Of a stretch of 64,000 nucleotides of DNA, positions 11,704 through 23,145 are shown in pieces. The position numbers and the translations under genes were made by a program. The notes below the pieces were generated by a model. That model was given only the letters and a program-made list of their open reading frames with translations, was not told where the DNA came from and did no database searches. The stretch is from Clarkia xantiana subsp. parviflora. Lineage: Eukaryota; Streptophyta; Magnoliopsida; Myrtales; Onagraceae. Position 1 is the stretch's first letter. Each line of letters begins with the position of its first letter. Location of the stretch: the NCBI GenBank assembly GCA_036873135.1, contig JAPTYO010000008.1, positions 29,166,761 through 29,230,760 on the forward strand. The letters run 5' to 3'.

Positions 11704-12363
11704 TCATTTAGACTTTTTGTTGCTGGGGTTAGCCAAGCATTTCCGAAGACCATCGAATCTGTCATCGGTTGCCTCGGGTTTTTTGGAGATGTTTCCTTCT
11801 CCATGGTCGGCCTCGTACAAATCAACGATCGTCTTAATCGATGTGATTAGACGTGTGAGTCCATTATCGTTAGCAAACCATGAGAGAGGAAACATCTTCA
11901 TTACTTTCCGAGCCCTTGTCCATACGTCTATTTCGTCAACGGGATCATGAACGGATATAACACCGTCATCATTGCATAGAATATTGTAGTATTCTGCCAT
12001 GAGGTCTTTTGCTTCAACGGCATTTCCTCCACCGTAGCGAAGGCGTATGGCACACCAAAGATGCAATGCGTTGTTCTCCATAAACTATTCCTCTACTTCA
12101 ACTGATAGTTTCGAGTAAATTAATTCTCGCGCTGTCCGATCTTTCCTCAACATTTTCTTGTTGTTGTAGATGTATGGTTTTCCATATATGTCTGTCTCGA
12201 TCCTTTTTGCTTTCGGATTGATTCGGTCATCAACGTCCGCAGCAATAAGGATATCTTCAACACTGTATTTCCATTCATCATAATTCATATCATCCAGATT
12301 GTGAGGTTCATAGAAGTGTACCGACCCAACCATGAAAACTAACACATTGATGATCATGCACAA
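11704..12363 (-). pseudogene. Copia-like gag pseudogene of element F
   Basis: Two consecutive open segments (12363-12085 and 12081-11704) lie in the same frame, separated by one TAG (12084-12082). The product includes NYDEWKYSVEDILIAADV, then RTARELIYSKLS, then HLWCAIRLRY. This pattern resembles the gag N-terminal region of Ty1/copia elements. No zinc knuckle, protease, integrase or reverse transcriptase follows. The assignment is moderate and rests also on the copia-type PBS and LTR upstream. Confidence 0.5.
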
Positions 12364-13708
12364 TCAGGGAGACAATAACATTTTGAGAAAGAATTGCATA
12401 CATCAGATATCAATTAAGATGGAATACGAAAAATAATGATTCATCAGCCATCTAAACCAACCGACCGCCAGTAAACCGAGGGAAGGGGGTTGTGAAAGAG
12501 TTCACATTAACGTCGTCTTCGATCCAATAGATAAGTCTTTTTAAAACGGTTTTGATCGCAAATTACCGGAACGGGTATTTCAAAATAAGCATACCCGATC
12601 TTGGCTTTCCCAATGCCCTTTTTGTTTTTGACAAAATATTCCGATGAATTTACGCATGCATACACAATTCTATTTCACAAGCAAATAATCAAAGCAAACC
12701 AAATTCATAATCCAAACCACACATCATGCATACGCGTCACGCGTCTAATGTTCCGAGGAACCAATGCTAGCATATACATAATTCTACTTTCAAAGTAAAC
12801 TATTACATGCGGCTACATCCTCAACATTCAAGCATACGTGTCATGCATGAAACTTCCATATCAAACATGCATATTTGGCGACTGGTTTTTGTTTTTAAAT
12901 CATTTTAAAATATTAGGGGTTGAGTTGCAATTCATGCTTACAGTCAGTTATGCGAATTTCTAGACATGAATCTTAGGCAATTGCAACCATCATAACATGT
13001 CTATCCTAGTGCGCAAACCATATATTTAACCAGGGCTCTGCCCCCAAAATGCAATTTCCAGCTAGTTTGAAATAGTCAAAACGACAGTTCTAATAAATAT
13101 ATGTGACGAAAAGTAAACAATTGCAATTCAGCCCTCTAATTATTCCAGTCCCAAAGTCATGCATTTCCGAGATCCATCCCCATAATCGAAACTAGGCATT
13201 AAGGTTTAATTATAATATGAAAATTTTAAACCTTCGAGCACTGTGTAGACTATTTTAAATTTCGAAAACATTTGGATTTTAAAATTTTACCATCCCATTT
13301 TATTAATTGACTTGAATTCGATTTTGAAAAATCCGGTTCGGTTCATTCAATTTCGGTTCAATCTGTTTCTGTTTGGTTTGGTTCCATAAATCTGGTTTGG
13401 GTTCGGCCAGGTTTTATTTTAAAATCTGGCTCGATCTGAATCAGTTCAATATAATAGGATTTTGGTTCAACACTCAAAACCGGTTCGGCTAGATTCACTT
13501 AGTCACCCTGATCCGATCCGACCCGACTATGTCGAACCGATTAAGAAAACCCGGATTGGTTTAACCCGCTCCGGTTTCGAAAATTGGACTGGCCCATTAA
13601 GCCCATAGGGTTCGGCCGAAATATTTCTTATGGGCTAAGTAGGGTTTTAAAATCCACTAAAAACTTAACTTAGCCACCAAGAAATATTAATTATGTAAAT
13701 AATTTACA

Positions 13709-13741
<33 letters not shown>

Positions 13742-14351
13742 TTATTGCCGAGATTTTATCTGTAAGATATAAATCAATCAACAATATATATACATATATA
13801 TAAATTTTCGGCCAATAATATATATTGACAATATATTTTCTTAATCTTTTAGGCAACTAATTCTATCAATAATATATTCATCCCTATAATTTATCTAGAT
13901 ATACTGATAGTTATATATATATTTCTATATATTGTGCGAATCTATCCATATATTTCCAATTATAGATATATTGTTACCTTTAATAAAAATTAAAATATGG
14001 TAAACAATATTAATACATATTTCGGCCGATACATAGATTACTTGGGGGCCTAAGAAATTAAAAAATTTACCTTGTAATTTCAATTAGGGTTCGGCCGAAA
14101 CATCAAATTGGAAACAAGTTGTCAAATTTCAAGATCAAATTTTATTAAGATCTACAATCAAATGTTTGATTTTGATAAAATTCATGTTTTTCTTGAAGAT
14201 CATGAATATCAAATTTTACTAAGAACATCATGAAATTTTCGGCACCAACAATTATAAAAATCGGAAATTTTAAATTTTCACTACTTAAAATTTCGGCCGA
14301 CATGTTAAAATCAAGAACATCAATTTATCAAAATCATGAAATCCTAACACA
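12364..14351 (-). other. Long non-coding leader of element F
   Basis: AT-rich sequence between the F primer binding site and its gag remnant, with a TA microsatellite near 13719-13741. The palindrome TTCGGCCGAA or close variants recur (near 13611, 13804, 14023, 14088 and 14291), and continue in the LTR near 14648 and 14799. No open frame of note. Confidence 0.5.
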
Positions 14352-14364
14352 GGCTCTGATACCA
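14352..14364 (-). promoter_or_regulatory. Primer binding site of element F (initiator Met tRNA)
   Basis: Minus strand reads TGGTATCAGAGCC, the standard plant initiator-methionine tRNA primer site, one base inside the LTR end ACA. Typical of Ty1/copia elements. Confidence 0.9.
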
Positions 14365-14365
14365 G

Positions 14366-14962
14366 TGTTGGATCACGGGGCTAAATACTACGGAAACTTA
14401 AATACGGTACATGCTAGTAATCATGATTACGCAGCGGAAGATGTGCACATACCTTAATCGCTTTCCGTAGTCCCAAGATCTGGCCGAGGGAGTTCTCGAT
14501 CCACCGGACGGAACCTATAGAGGTTCTTGTTAAGGAAGCCCTATGCGGTATAGTCTCCACAGCAAAGTGTCTAACGATTCTTGGCAGGGACAGATCTTCG
14601 GAGTGTTTGCTCAAAGCAAATTGCCACACCCTTGGTGAATAGGTGATTCGGCCGAAATATGTGTATTTAGGGAGGAGGGTTTTCTCTTAAATTACCACAA
14701 ATGAGGAATTATGATTCAACATGATAAAACCCCTAACACTCCCTATTTATAGGAGGAGCAAAGTGGACAAAAGTCCACTTTGCCTATTCACTATATTTCG
14801 GCCGGCCTAGTGTATAAGGGAAGCCCAATTTTGGGCCTCTCATGTCAATTGGGATTTAGGTCTAGCCCAATTTTCTCAATGTGACATTTACCAAATTGTC
14901 TCAGGTAACATATACATATTAACGGGCTTCCATTTACGGCGTCATATCACTATATGCTAACA
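14366..14962 (-). repeat. 5' LTR of copia-type element F
   Basis: A 597-bp segment that on the minus strand begins TGTTAGCATATAG and ends GATCCAACA, followed directly by the PBS. A TATA box lies at 14743-14753. The matching 3' LTR was not found to the left, so the element is truncated or rearranged there. The external flank is ATAAG. Confidence 0.8.
14743..14753 (-). promoter_or_regulatory. TATA box in LTR F
   Basis: Minus strand reads CTATAAATAGG within the LTR, in a position suitable for the U3 promoter. Confidence 0.55.
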
Positions 14963-15027
14963 ATAAGTATCCGTCCGAAACAAGCAAAAATCTGCTACGA
15001 CTGAACCGGTTCCACTCCTATTAATAA

Positions 15028-15551
15028 GGGTTAATAACAAAATTGCTACTGAACATTGACCAATTTATAAGTCGCTATATGGACTTAATTTTTTTTTTTT
15101 AAATTGACTACCCGAACTTTTTATTTTCGAGCATATTGCTACATCTATTTCAATTTCTGTAAAATTGGACCTAAAATAAGTATGTTCCCTCAATGTGGGT
15201 CTTTTCATATGTACCAAAGATGGATTCAAACGTAAACTGAAAGTATTGCAATGAAACACCTTCAATTGGATGTTCGATTAGAATTCCGTCCAGTTCGGCG
15301 GTGCCTTTCAATTGATATATTTTGTTCCAACGCTTTCAATTTATGTGTGGATCAATCTTTGAGTACACATGAAAAAACTCCATGTGGAAAAAACATGTTT
15401 ATTTTATGTTCAATTTGACAGAAATTGAAACAGAAATAGCAATTTGATCGGAAATTAAAATTCGACTAACTATTTAAAAAAGTTAATTTAAAAAAACAGG
15501 TAGCGATTTGTAAAGTAGTTAAAGTTTAAGAAGCAATTTGGTTATAAGCCA
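15028..15551. mobile_element. Non-autonomous inverted-repeat element, probably a Mutator-type MITE
   Basis: The two halves are diverged inverted copies over about 250 bp each. The outer ends read GGGTTAATAAC and, inverted, TGGCTTATAACC, and the similarity runs inward through AAATTGCTNCT and CAATTTCTGT. Flanking 9-mers TATTAATAA (15019-15027) and TATTAATTA (15552-15560) match at 8 of 9 bases, fitting an old Mutator-type TSD. No coding capacity. It ends about 240 bp before the HYPK start codon. Confidence 0.6.
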
Positions 15552-15583
15552 TATTAATTAATCAATAAAAATTAATAAAAAAA

Positions 15584-15645
15584 TGGGCCTAAACTCATTT
15601 AGAGGCTCATTAGAGTTTATGGGCGTAACCCCATTTAGCGGCCCA
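15584..15645 (+). promoter_or_regulatory. Site-II-like motifs in the HYPK promoter
   Basis: TGGGCCT at 15584-15590 and its inverted form GGCCCA at 15640-15645 lie 150-210 bp before the ATG. TGGGC[CT] motifs are known in plants as TCP-bound site II elements of housekeeping, ribosomal and growth genes. This fits the gene that follows. Binding is inferred. Confidence 0.5.
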
Positions 15646-15794
15646 TTATATGCAGCGCTCCGCGGATCTGCTACATCACTTCTTCTTCCTTTGGTGGCTG
15701 CTTTAGCTTCAACCTCAGTTACAACACCAAGTTTGCACCAGAATTAGGGTTCCAGGAAGCTGCGTAGAGCTTGTGAGCGCTTCGATTCTGAACA

Positions 15795-17054
15795 ATGGAG
15801 GGCGGCGACGAAGCGGTGGATAGAGTCGAAGACTCTAAGGATTTGCAGCAGCAGAGCAAAGCTTTTGACAAGCTCACCGACCGTGTCGAAGATCGCCAGC
15901 TTGATTCCACCCGCGTTCAAGAGGTACAGTCTATTCTTCAGCCCCATAGATAAATTTTCGGTTTTTTTGTAAACTCATTGCAAGTAGTTTTGGCGATGCA
16001 GCTTGCGAAAATTTGGCCATTGTCTATCGTGATTGTTCTAATTTTGAGCAAATAGATGTTTGCAGCTAGATTGGACTGATTTTGCACTTCTCGTATATTT
16101 GAATTTGTCAGGCCATGGCTTCAATATCTGCATCAGCAGAAGCAGATCGAAATGCTATGAGATTGAGGTACAGTTTGCATCTTTCTACTGCTAACATCCG
16201 CAGGACCAAAAATAGCTTAGATTTAGCTGATGTAGCTGCTGCACTGGGGCTTAGGATCAAGGTGTGAGAATAATGATGGCATAGACTCTAGCAGTTCAAG
16301 AGTTGAGAATGTCTTTTGATAACTCCGAATGACGCAGTTATTCTTAATAGCAGTAGTTGTTTTCTGTGAGGTTTTAAAATATAGTCACTCAATAGATTAC
16401 ATTCATAATTGATTTCTTAAACATCAGTGTCGAAGTTTTGAACATTTTTTTGGTTATGATCTTAACGGAAATAGAACTGTTAAGCTTTCATTGGTAGCTT
16501 ACTGAAATATCAGAGTTTCCTTTTTGAGGTACAGTGCATAGGATGTTCTCAGGAACAAGTGATGCTAAATATGAATCTTGGAACAAATAAATTAGTAAGC
16601 AAACGAATATTTGTTCAATGTTACGTATTTTGACTATGAAATATCTGGCCTACATTAGAAGACTGATGAGAACTAGTATCCTCCAGGTTAGGTAGTTCAA
16701 AACAAAACCCCACTTGATTATGCAAATAAATTCACCTTGTTATTACTTTTAAAGCTGTCTCTGTTCTAAAAGATCCTCCTAAGTAATGAAGTTATAAAAT
16801 TGGGACACTGTGTTTCAGGGAGAAAGAACTAGCAGCTGTTAAGATCAATGCTGGTGATGTTGACATTATTGCGAATGAACTCGAGGTGAGTCTCTGTCAT
16901 CTTGGTTCCTATCCCCTAAAACACTGAATTAGTACCTGTGTTGTAACACTAAATATTTCAATGTTTGAGACAGTTGGACAAGAAGGTTGCTGAGAGGACA
17001 TTGCGTGAACACAAGGGTGACGCAGTTGCTGCCATCCGATCTCTGCTCCACTAA
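15795..17054 (+). CDS. HYPK: HYPK, huntingtin-interacting protein K homologue, NatA partner
   Basis: Four exons: 15795-15923, 16112-16167, 16819-16885 and 16974-17054, all with GT-AG introns. They give a 110-residue protein beginning MEGGDEAVDR and ending AIRSLLH. The C-terminal half (NAGDVDIIANELELDKKVAERTLREHKGDAVAAIRSL, quoted in parts: IIANELE, KKVAERTLREH, GDAVAAIRSL) is the UBA-like fold of the HYPK/NAC-alpha type. The middle is the acidic, coiled helix that contacts NAA15. HYPK binds the ribosome-associated NatA complex in the cytosol and stimulates N-terminal acetylation. Exon phases join without a stop and the length fits plant homologues of roughly 110-130 residues, so the gene looks intact. 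Confidence 0.92.
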
Positions 17055-17712
17055 AAAAAGTTGTATGTTCTTCTTTTTTGGTTTCTATAAACATCTGGAT
17101 CAGTTTGTCTTGTCCAGATTCATAGTGTTGTCCATTTTTGTTGAAACCTTGTGCACTTGTTTCTTCACCAAACATGATTCGTTGTGTTAAAAGGAACCTG
17201 TAGTTGTACATTCTCTCCAATCTCCATCTATCCTTTTCGGTGTTTCTTTCTGTTGGAGATGATGAGACAGATCAGTTACCAATGAAGGTAGTATTGATGA
17301 ACTTTTAATGGAGCTTGATGGTTGATCTTTGTTCCACAAACGAGATTCTGGAAGTAAACTGAAGTATATTTCTTTGGGTCATTATTACAAACATGACTAG
17401 CAACAAATTCCCGACAAACTTGCTTCCTCTATAAGTAGTAAAAATGGAATTTTTACGACTATATTATGTCGAAACGACCAAAATTGGAGATTTTCTACAA
17501 CTTCCTTGCTCTATAAGTAAAAACACTTACAAATGGCTGCATCACTACCAAATTAGTTGCCTTGTGATACCGACCGACATCAAGTAGCCGCACAGATATT
17601 TCCCCTTTCCATTAGTATGTTGGTCATGAAGCAAGGTGTTTCCCCAGGTAAATCAAAAGCAGTCTCCTTTCTCCTTGTGATAATGAAGGTTTCTTATTGG
17701 GTGGTGGTATTG
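17055..17712. other. Convergent 3' regions of HYPK and the kinase gene
   Basis: The 658 bp between the two stop codons presumably hold both 3' untranslated regions. No additional gene was seen. The convergent arrangement allows overlap of the two transcripts, which the sequence alone cannot settle. Confidence 0.55.
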
Positions 17713-20700
17713 TTATCTATCTGCATTAGCAGAGCGGGAAGATCGTCGGATTTGAAGCGCGTATTGCCTCTCCACATCTTTCAGTTTTTCAAGAAGCTCC
17801 TGGAAGCTCGGTCGACACTTTGGATCACTGAAATCATAAAAATAATGAATTTCACTATAATCCTCCTTATCATCATCATCATCACTATTAATGAAAAACA
17901 GAATGAATGAATGAATGTACTCACTCGTGCCAACAGCTCTCCATTATGTTAGCCCACCGTGGATCCACATCCTTGGGGACGTCAAGTCGCTGATTCATAA
18001 ACCCTACTGCTCCAATTATCTACCAACAACCCTTATCATCATTAACCCATACACACTATTTCATTATACAGCTATCTCAACTTTTGACAGTTTTCCTATC
18101 TGATTTTTATTCTTCTTTCTTTAACAATTAGCCAACTCTACTATAATAAACTTACAATTTGCTACCTCTCTCCAACTTTCAGCTAATTATTTATTGTTGA
18201 ATGCACAAATTAGTCAGTCATTTTGGCGTGCACATGCAGCTTTCCATCAATAATTAACAGAAAGTTGGACTGGGCTAGCATATTGTCCAAACAACACAAG
18301 TTCAGCTAGCAAGTTGCACTTCAAACCGTAATTTTTCCAATCAAAAGAAAAATAATAAATTTAGAAGGTGGTAGAATAATCTTTTAAGGGAAGAATAAAA
18401 ATTACCTGCATTGAGTTGAGATTATCCCAAGGGATCTTCTCAGTGACTAGTTCCCACATTATCACACCAAAGCTGTAAACATCAGACCTACATTTCCCAA
18501 GCAACATGACAACATTAACGAAGACGATCAAGAATTAGTTATTTTTGTATTCAGATTTAATTACAAGTCAAAGATGATTCAGAACATACTTCTCGTCTGA
18601 GGGTTCACTACGAAGAACTTCTGGAGCCATCCATTGAGGCTGCACTTAAAGATATCAGATAATTTTGCCTTTTATGTTCAGGAAAATTTTAATGCTATAT
18701 ACATACCGTTCCTTTTCCAGTTAATGTGCTAAGGAAAGATTCAAGTTTGAGACGAGATAGGCCAAAATCAGCAACCTAAAAAAGTAATGCAATATTTAAG
18801 ACATGGATATGAACTTTAAGATGATACGATCTTCAAATGTAATGAAAAGAGTGTAATTTGAGGAGTCCAACCTTAACATTCCAATTCTTGTCCACTAGTA
18901 AATTTGAGGACTTTATATCTCGATGAATTATGGGCGGGCTGCAATGATGCAGATAATTCATGCCTCTTGCCTGGACAAAAACATTATAGCAAAATATTGG
19001 TTTAATCGTTTAAAAATATGATATACTATATGTACAGATCGGAAAGGTCAAGACCAAGAGTTAAAACACTCACAATATCCAAAGCCATAAGGATACGCCT
19101 TCTCCAATCGAACTTCACAGCATTCTTCTGGAGCAGCTGGAATAAACTTCCACTGCATAGACAAATATAATATATCTTTTCAATAGTTAATACTTAATAC
19201 AAGTGCTTAATTTGAAAATTTTACTGCACAATTTTTTTCTTTTTTTAGAAACAAAAAATTCAAATGGAAGCTGAGGACAAACCGTGGAAGGAACTCCGTG
19301 ACTATGAAGAGTCGTTCTGGTGAAGCCATTGCTCCCATGAACAGTAAAATATTTGGATGCCGAAGTCTTTTCATTAGTGATACCTTCATGAAAATTAAAA
19401 AAAAATTATCTAGCAGGCTGAAAACCTATCAACATCAGCCATTTTTCAAACTCAAAGTGACATGTCATATACATGACTTCTAACACTTCCAAAAAATAAT
19501 GATGGAAAGGTTACATACCTCTTGTTTGAAAGAAAGTATTACATCTTCGGAATACTCTTGTTGGGAGAACACCTTGACTGCGACATCCTGAAATAATATG
19601 AAGTAAACTTTATAGCGCAAGAATTGTATTATGAACAGTGCATATACAGAAACAGTATCATGGTCCTAAAAGGCAAAATTTATGGATTTGAGTGATAACT
19701 TATATGGAAAATAACATTCTTGCTATAACAAAACCCAGAAAATGTAATCATTCATCTAATATGATCCCTCATATACTCATAACTTTAACTGCAATGATGA
19801 TTGCTAATGTAGCATCAAGAAATCCTACGAAATAAAAACTAAAGGAGGAGCAAAAGAACATACCGATCCATACCACAGCGCATGATAAACGGTTCCACAA
19901 CAACCTGAGACAGGGAAAAAAGGCAATAAAGACAGGTAAAATGTTTTGGTGGGTGTAAATGCAACAGACTAAAGAAAGTTCAGTAGATATGGATGGCGCG
20001 GACTCTGACTGTACCTTTTTGTACTTTCTATACGTTAAGAGTCATGATCATGAAATATAGTTACCTTGGCCAATCTGTTCTCCAATTGTTAAATCTTCCC
20101 ACAAAATCTCATAGTCCAAGTAGTCAGAATCTATATCCACCTTGTTAAGGACACTACTAGTTGTGCTATCACAGCTACTACCACTGCTTGTACTGTTTAC
20201 ATTAAATGATGATAATGAGTCTGTTACTTCATTGCTTACATGGCAATTACCATCACCCACATGATTTTCTGGTGTAGTTTTCTGATGAATGGGACCAACT
20301 TCTTGGTTGGTATTAGTATCTGACGCCCCCTTATCATTTCCTTTCCATGGCCAAGTCAGCCCCTTTTTACCAATCCATGCCTCTGCCTTTGAAGAGAGCA
20401 TCTTGTGAAAAGCAGGTTTTTCAACCTCATTACTGGAATCTTTTGGGTGTTTTTTAGGAGATTTCTCATCACAACCAAAATATGGTGGAGGGACATCTCC
20501 TCTGGGCGTCCTAGCACCATCCTCACGATGGTCATGAGAAAAGCCACAAATAGAACTCTCGCCTACACCGTTTTCTCCAGTCCGCAGTTTTGACTTCACT
20601 TTGTTGCTTACTCTGGTCGCCTGTTCCAAATAAATCAAACTTTGATATCTGCAACAGACCTATCTGCAATCTACATGTCAATATTCTGAGTTGTGAAATT

Positions 20701-21653
20701 CAAGCCGGAATTCAATACTTACCAAACTGGATATTTTAGAGGCAAGTGCAACCTGGAGTGGTTGCTGAGAATCAAGACCGAGCTTAGCACTAGCAGTGTT
20801 CTTAAGGCGGCCAAGGCCCGAGTCGGTTTCTTGTTGTCTTGAAGCTGGTGGCATTGCAAGGCTTGGATCTTGAAAAGACCTAGAGTCACTTGACACACAA
20901 ATTATTCCAACCAGGGAACCTTCATCATCATAAAATGGAGTGTTTGTCGCAACTGCTACAAACTTTTCCTTCATCTTGTTCTTCACAGGGATTTGTCCTG
21001 TCCAGCTTTCTCCTATTCTTACTCGGCTAACGATCAAATTTGCTACTTCAAAGTCCTTGGGATTAACTATAAGCTCAACGACATCCTTTCCTAGAACCTC
21101 TGCAGCAAGGTACCCATATAGATTTTCCGCAGTTGGGTTCCTGTAAGCATTTTGACATGAATTAGAACCCAGATTCTTCTCTTAATCTCAATCATTGTGA
21201 AACAAGGATTAGATTAACGAATGGAAGCAGTCACCAATAAATGATGCGGCCGCTAAGATCGAAGATATGAACCGACTGCCCCGTAGACTGCAAAATGTTG
21301 AGATACAGCTTGTCTGTAAACTTAACTGCCGCCAGAGCTTCGGTTTCATTTGCAGGATCGATACTTGTGCTCTCTCTCTGAAGCGGTGAGGAATGTGTGA
21401 AGGACGACGAGGCATGCCTCCATGACGAACGGGAATCGAAGCCTCCACTAGAACCGCCGCCGCTCCTCCTTGTTGATATCGCTGCCAACCTATTCCGCTC
21501 CGGCGACACAGAATCTGAACTGTGAGGAGCGTATTGGTGCGGTGGTCTAGGATCAGAGAGCTTGAGCCTCGACAGTTGCTGCATGAGCTGCGCCTGGCCA
21601 GCTTCGAGCTCTTGGATCTTCTTCAGAAGCTCCTCCGCCGGTGGAGTTACCAT
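17713..21653 (-). CDS. PAS-domain Raf-like protein kinase (plant MAPKKK, RAF7-RAF11 type)
   Basis: Thirteen exons on the minus strand: 21653-21235, 21140-20723, 20620-20065, 19904-19864, 19587-19519, 19383-19283, 19152-19074, 18970-18872, 18775-18707, 18639-18590, 18487-18406, 18019-17925 and 17827-17713. All junctions are GT-AG and in phase, giving 730 residues. Residues 6-32 look coiled coil and about 105-225 form a PAS domain ([10 protein letters not shown], then [12 protein letters not shown]). A Ser-rich linker follows. The kinase domain has the glycine loop ([11 protein letters not shown]), the VAVK lysine, [16 protein letters not shown] and WMAPEVLR, so it should be active. The layout matches the PAS-containing Raf-like kinases of Arabidopsis, cytosolic kinases some of which act in ABA signalling. 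The exact orthologue is not resolved. The ATG at 21653 opens the first exon frame. Confidence 0.93.
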
Positions 21654-21770
21654 CAAATGGAGCTGTTATTGAAGATCGAGAGACCGCGACGATTGGAACG
21701 GCTGTTATTGAAGAGTGGCGCTGAGCAGGTGAAAGGGTCAGAGACGTAAAATTGAGACCTCTGCGCCACC

Positions 21771-22140
21771 AACAAGGATTAATTTATTCATAGTGTGCTC
21801 GAGCTGATTCCTTCACCGCTTGAATCATCACAAAATACAAACACGCAAAGTTTTCTGTTATATTCTTGAGGGTAGAAAGCAAGCAAGTAGTCAAATTGGT
21901 TGATGACGAAGGCAACAACGAGTGGAGGAGTCCAGAACTCTCTCTCTCTCTCTACCTTCTTCTTCTCTCTCTAGTTTACTTCACAGCATTGGTTTTCTGG
22001 GGTTTTATAGGTTGCCTCTTTGAAACGGAGTTGCTTGTCATTTTACGGCCCCTTCCTTTGTGGCGGTTTTTTCCCTCCATTCCTTTTTCTATCTTTGCCT
22101 TTCGCCTTTGTCTTAAATTTAGGGTCGTTAAGACGAGGAT
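21771..22140 (-). promoter_or_regulatory. Promoter and leader region of the kinase gene
   Basis: Upstream of the kinase ATG, with a CT-dinucleotide tract (about 21938-21956) typical of plant promoters and leaders. A diverged copy of this same block sits at 33395-33792 in the same orientation. Shared stretches include TGTGCTCGAGCTGAT and GTCAAATTGGTTGATGA. The shared block marks the region as ancestral kinase upstream sequence. Confidence 0.6.
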
Positions 22141-22487
22141 ACCACTGATATCATAAGTATACATATTTTTTTTTCTCATAACAATAACCATCCATTGTGA
22201 TTATATTTATTAGTACCATAACAATAACTATAATTATAGTTTTTTTTATTAGTACCATAACAATAACTATAATTATAGTTTTTTTTCATAATCAAACTAT
22301 TTAATTATAACCATTCAAACTAATACAATATTATTGTTTTATATAAAAAATTATAATTAAACATAATTTCATTGTTTTACTTAAGTAAATAACACTTTTT
22401 CAATCGTCTATGACTCTGAGCAATCTGGCGCATGGCAAGGTAAGACGCAGGATACCGAGGCAACATTGCAGCGAGACTTATCGGAAC
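22141..22487. other. AT-rich intergenic sequence with a short tandem repeat
   Basis: A roughly 40-bp unit containing ACCATAACAATAACTATAA is present in two near-identical consecutive copies (about 22210-22290). No gene was seen. The last eight bases ATCGGAAC (22480-22487) are the candidate left TSD of the hAT element. Confidence 0.5.
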
Positions 22488-22642
22488 CAGTGCCGACTCA
22501 AGGGGGAGGCAGCTAAAGCATCCGCTTTAGGCCTCCACCCTAATAGGGGCCCCCTATTGTTCTCATCAAGCGGTAAAAATAATTTTACTATATTTTTTTC
22601 CAATACAACTTTAGACCTCCACCCAATGGGCCCCTAGATCTA

Positions 22643-23145
22643 GAGTTTTTGACCAAAATAAGTCTACATGCAGAACCAAACCCAAATATAGGCTTAAAAA
22701 AAAAAAAAAAATTCAAATTTGGGTCTGGCCGGGTCGGGGGGACCCGGCCAAGTGAGTTCAAATTTTGGGACTCACTTGGCCGGGTCCCCCCCCCCCCCCC
22801 CGGCCAAGGGACATTGGATTCCCCCTTGCTGGCTGATATGACCGGTCACTGACCGGTCTTATTGACCGGTCACGGACCGGTCTGATTGACCAGTCAAATT
22901 TTTTTTTTTCAAACAGATTCGAATTTTTTTTTTTTTAAATCATTATTTCTTTCTCTATATATACACATACAACCCACCACTATCTAACTTCATACCTCAT
23001 ACAATTCACTACTCTCTAACAATTTCCTACTCTCTTACATTTAAAAATTTCAAAAGTTCATCTACTCAATGGCTGCTGAAGGAAGTTCAAGTAGGAGAAC
23101 TGCTCGCGGGAAGCAACCTATGGGATCATCTGCACCTCTCCTATA
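22643..23145 (+). repeat. Left terminal inverted repeat of the Mutator-like element
   Basis: 503 bp, inverted copy of 31413-31890. It contains four copies of the palindrome GACCGGTC (22840, 22851, 22864, 22875), a promoter and the first 26 codons of the plant mobile domain gene. A local inverted repeat (GACCCGGCCAAGTGAG with its complement, about 22737-22797) is present here and missing from the right copy. Confidence 0.9.
22955..22964 (+). promoter_or_regulatory. TATA box of the plant mobile domain gene, inside the TIR
   Basis: CTATATATAC lies about 105 bp before the ATG at 23069, with a pyrimidine- and A-rich leader between. Because it lies in the TIR, an inverted copy faces inward from the right end as well. 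Confidence 0.6.

Noticed and set aside
18406..18487. Possible frameshift in the kinase exon with DVYSFG
   Set aside because: Rechecking the bases at 18480-18490 showed the frame is continuous.
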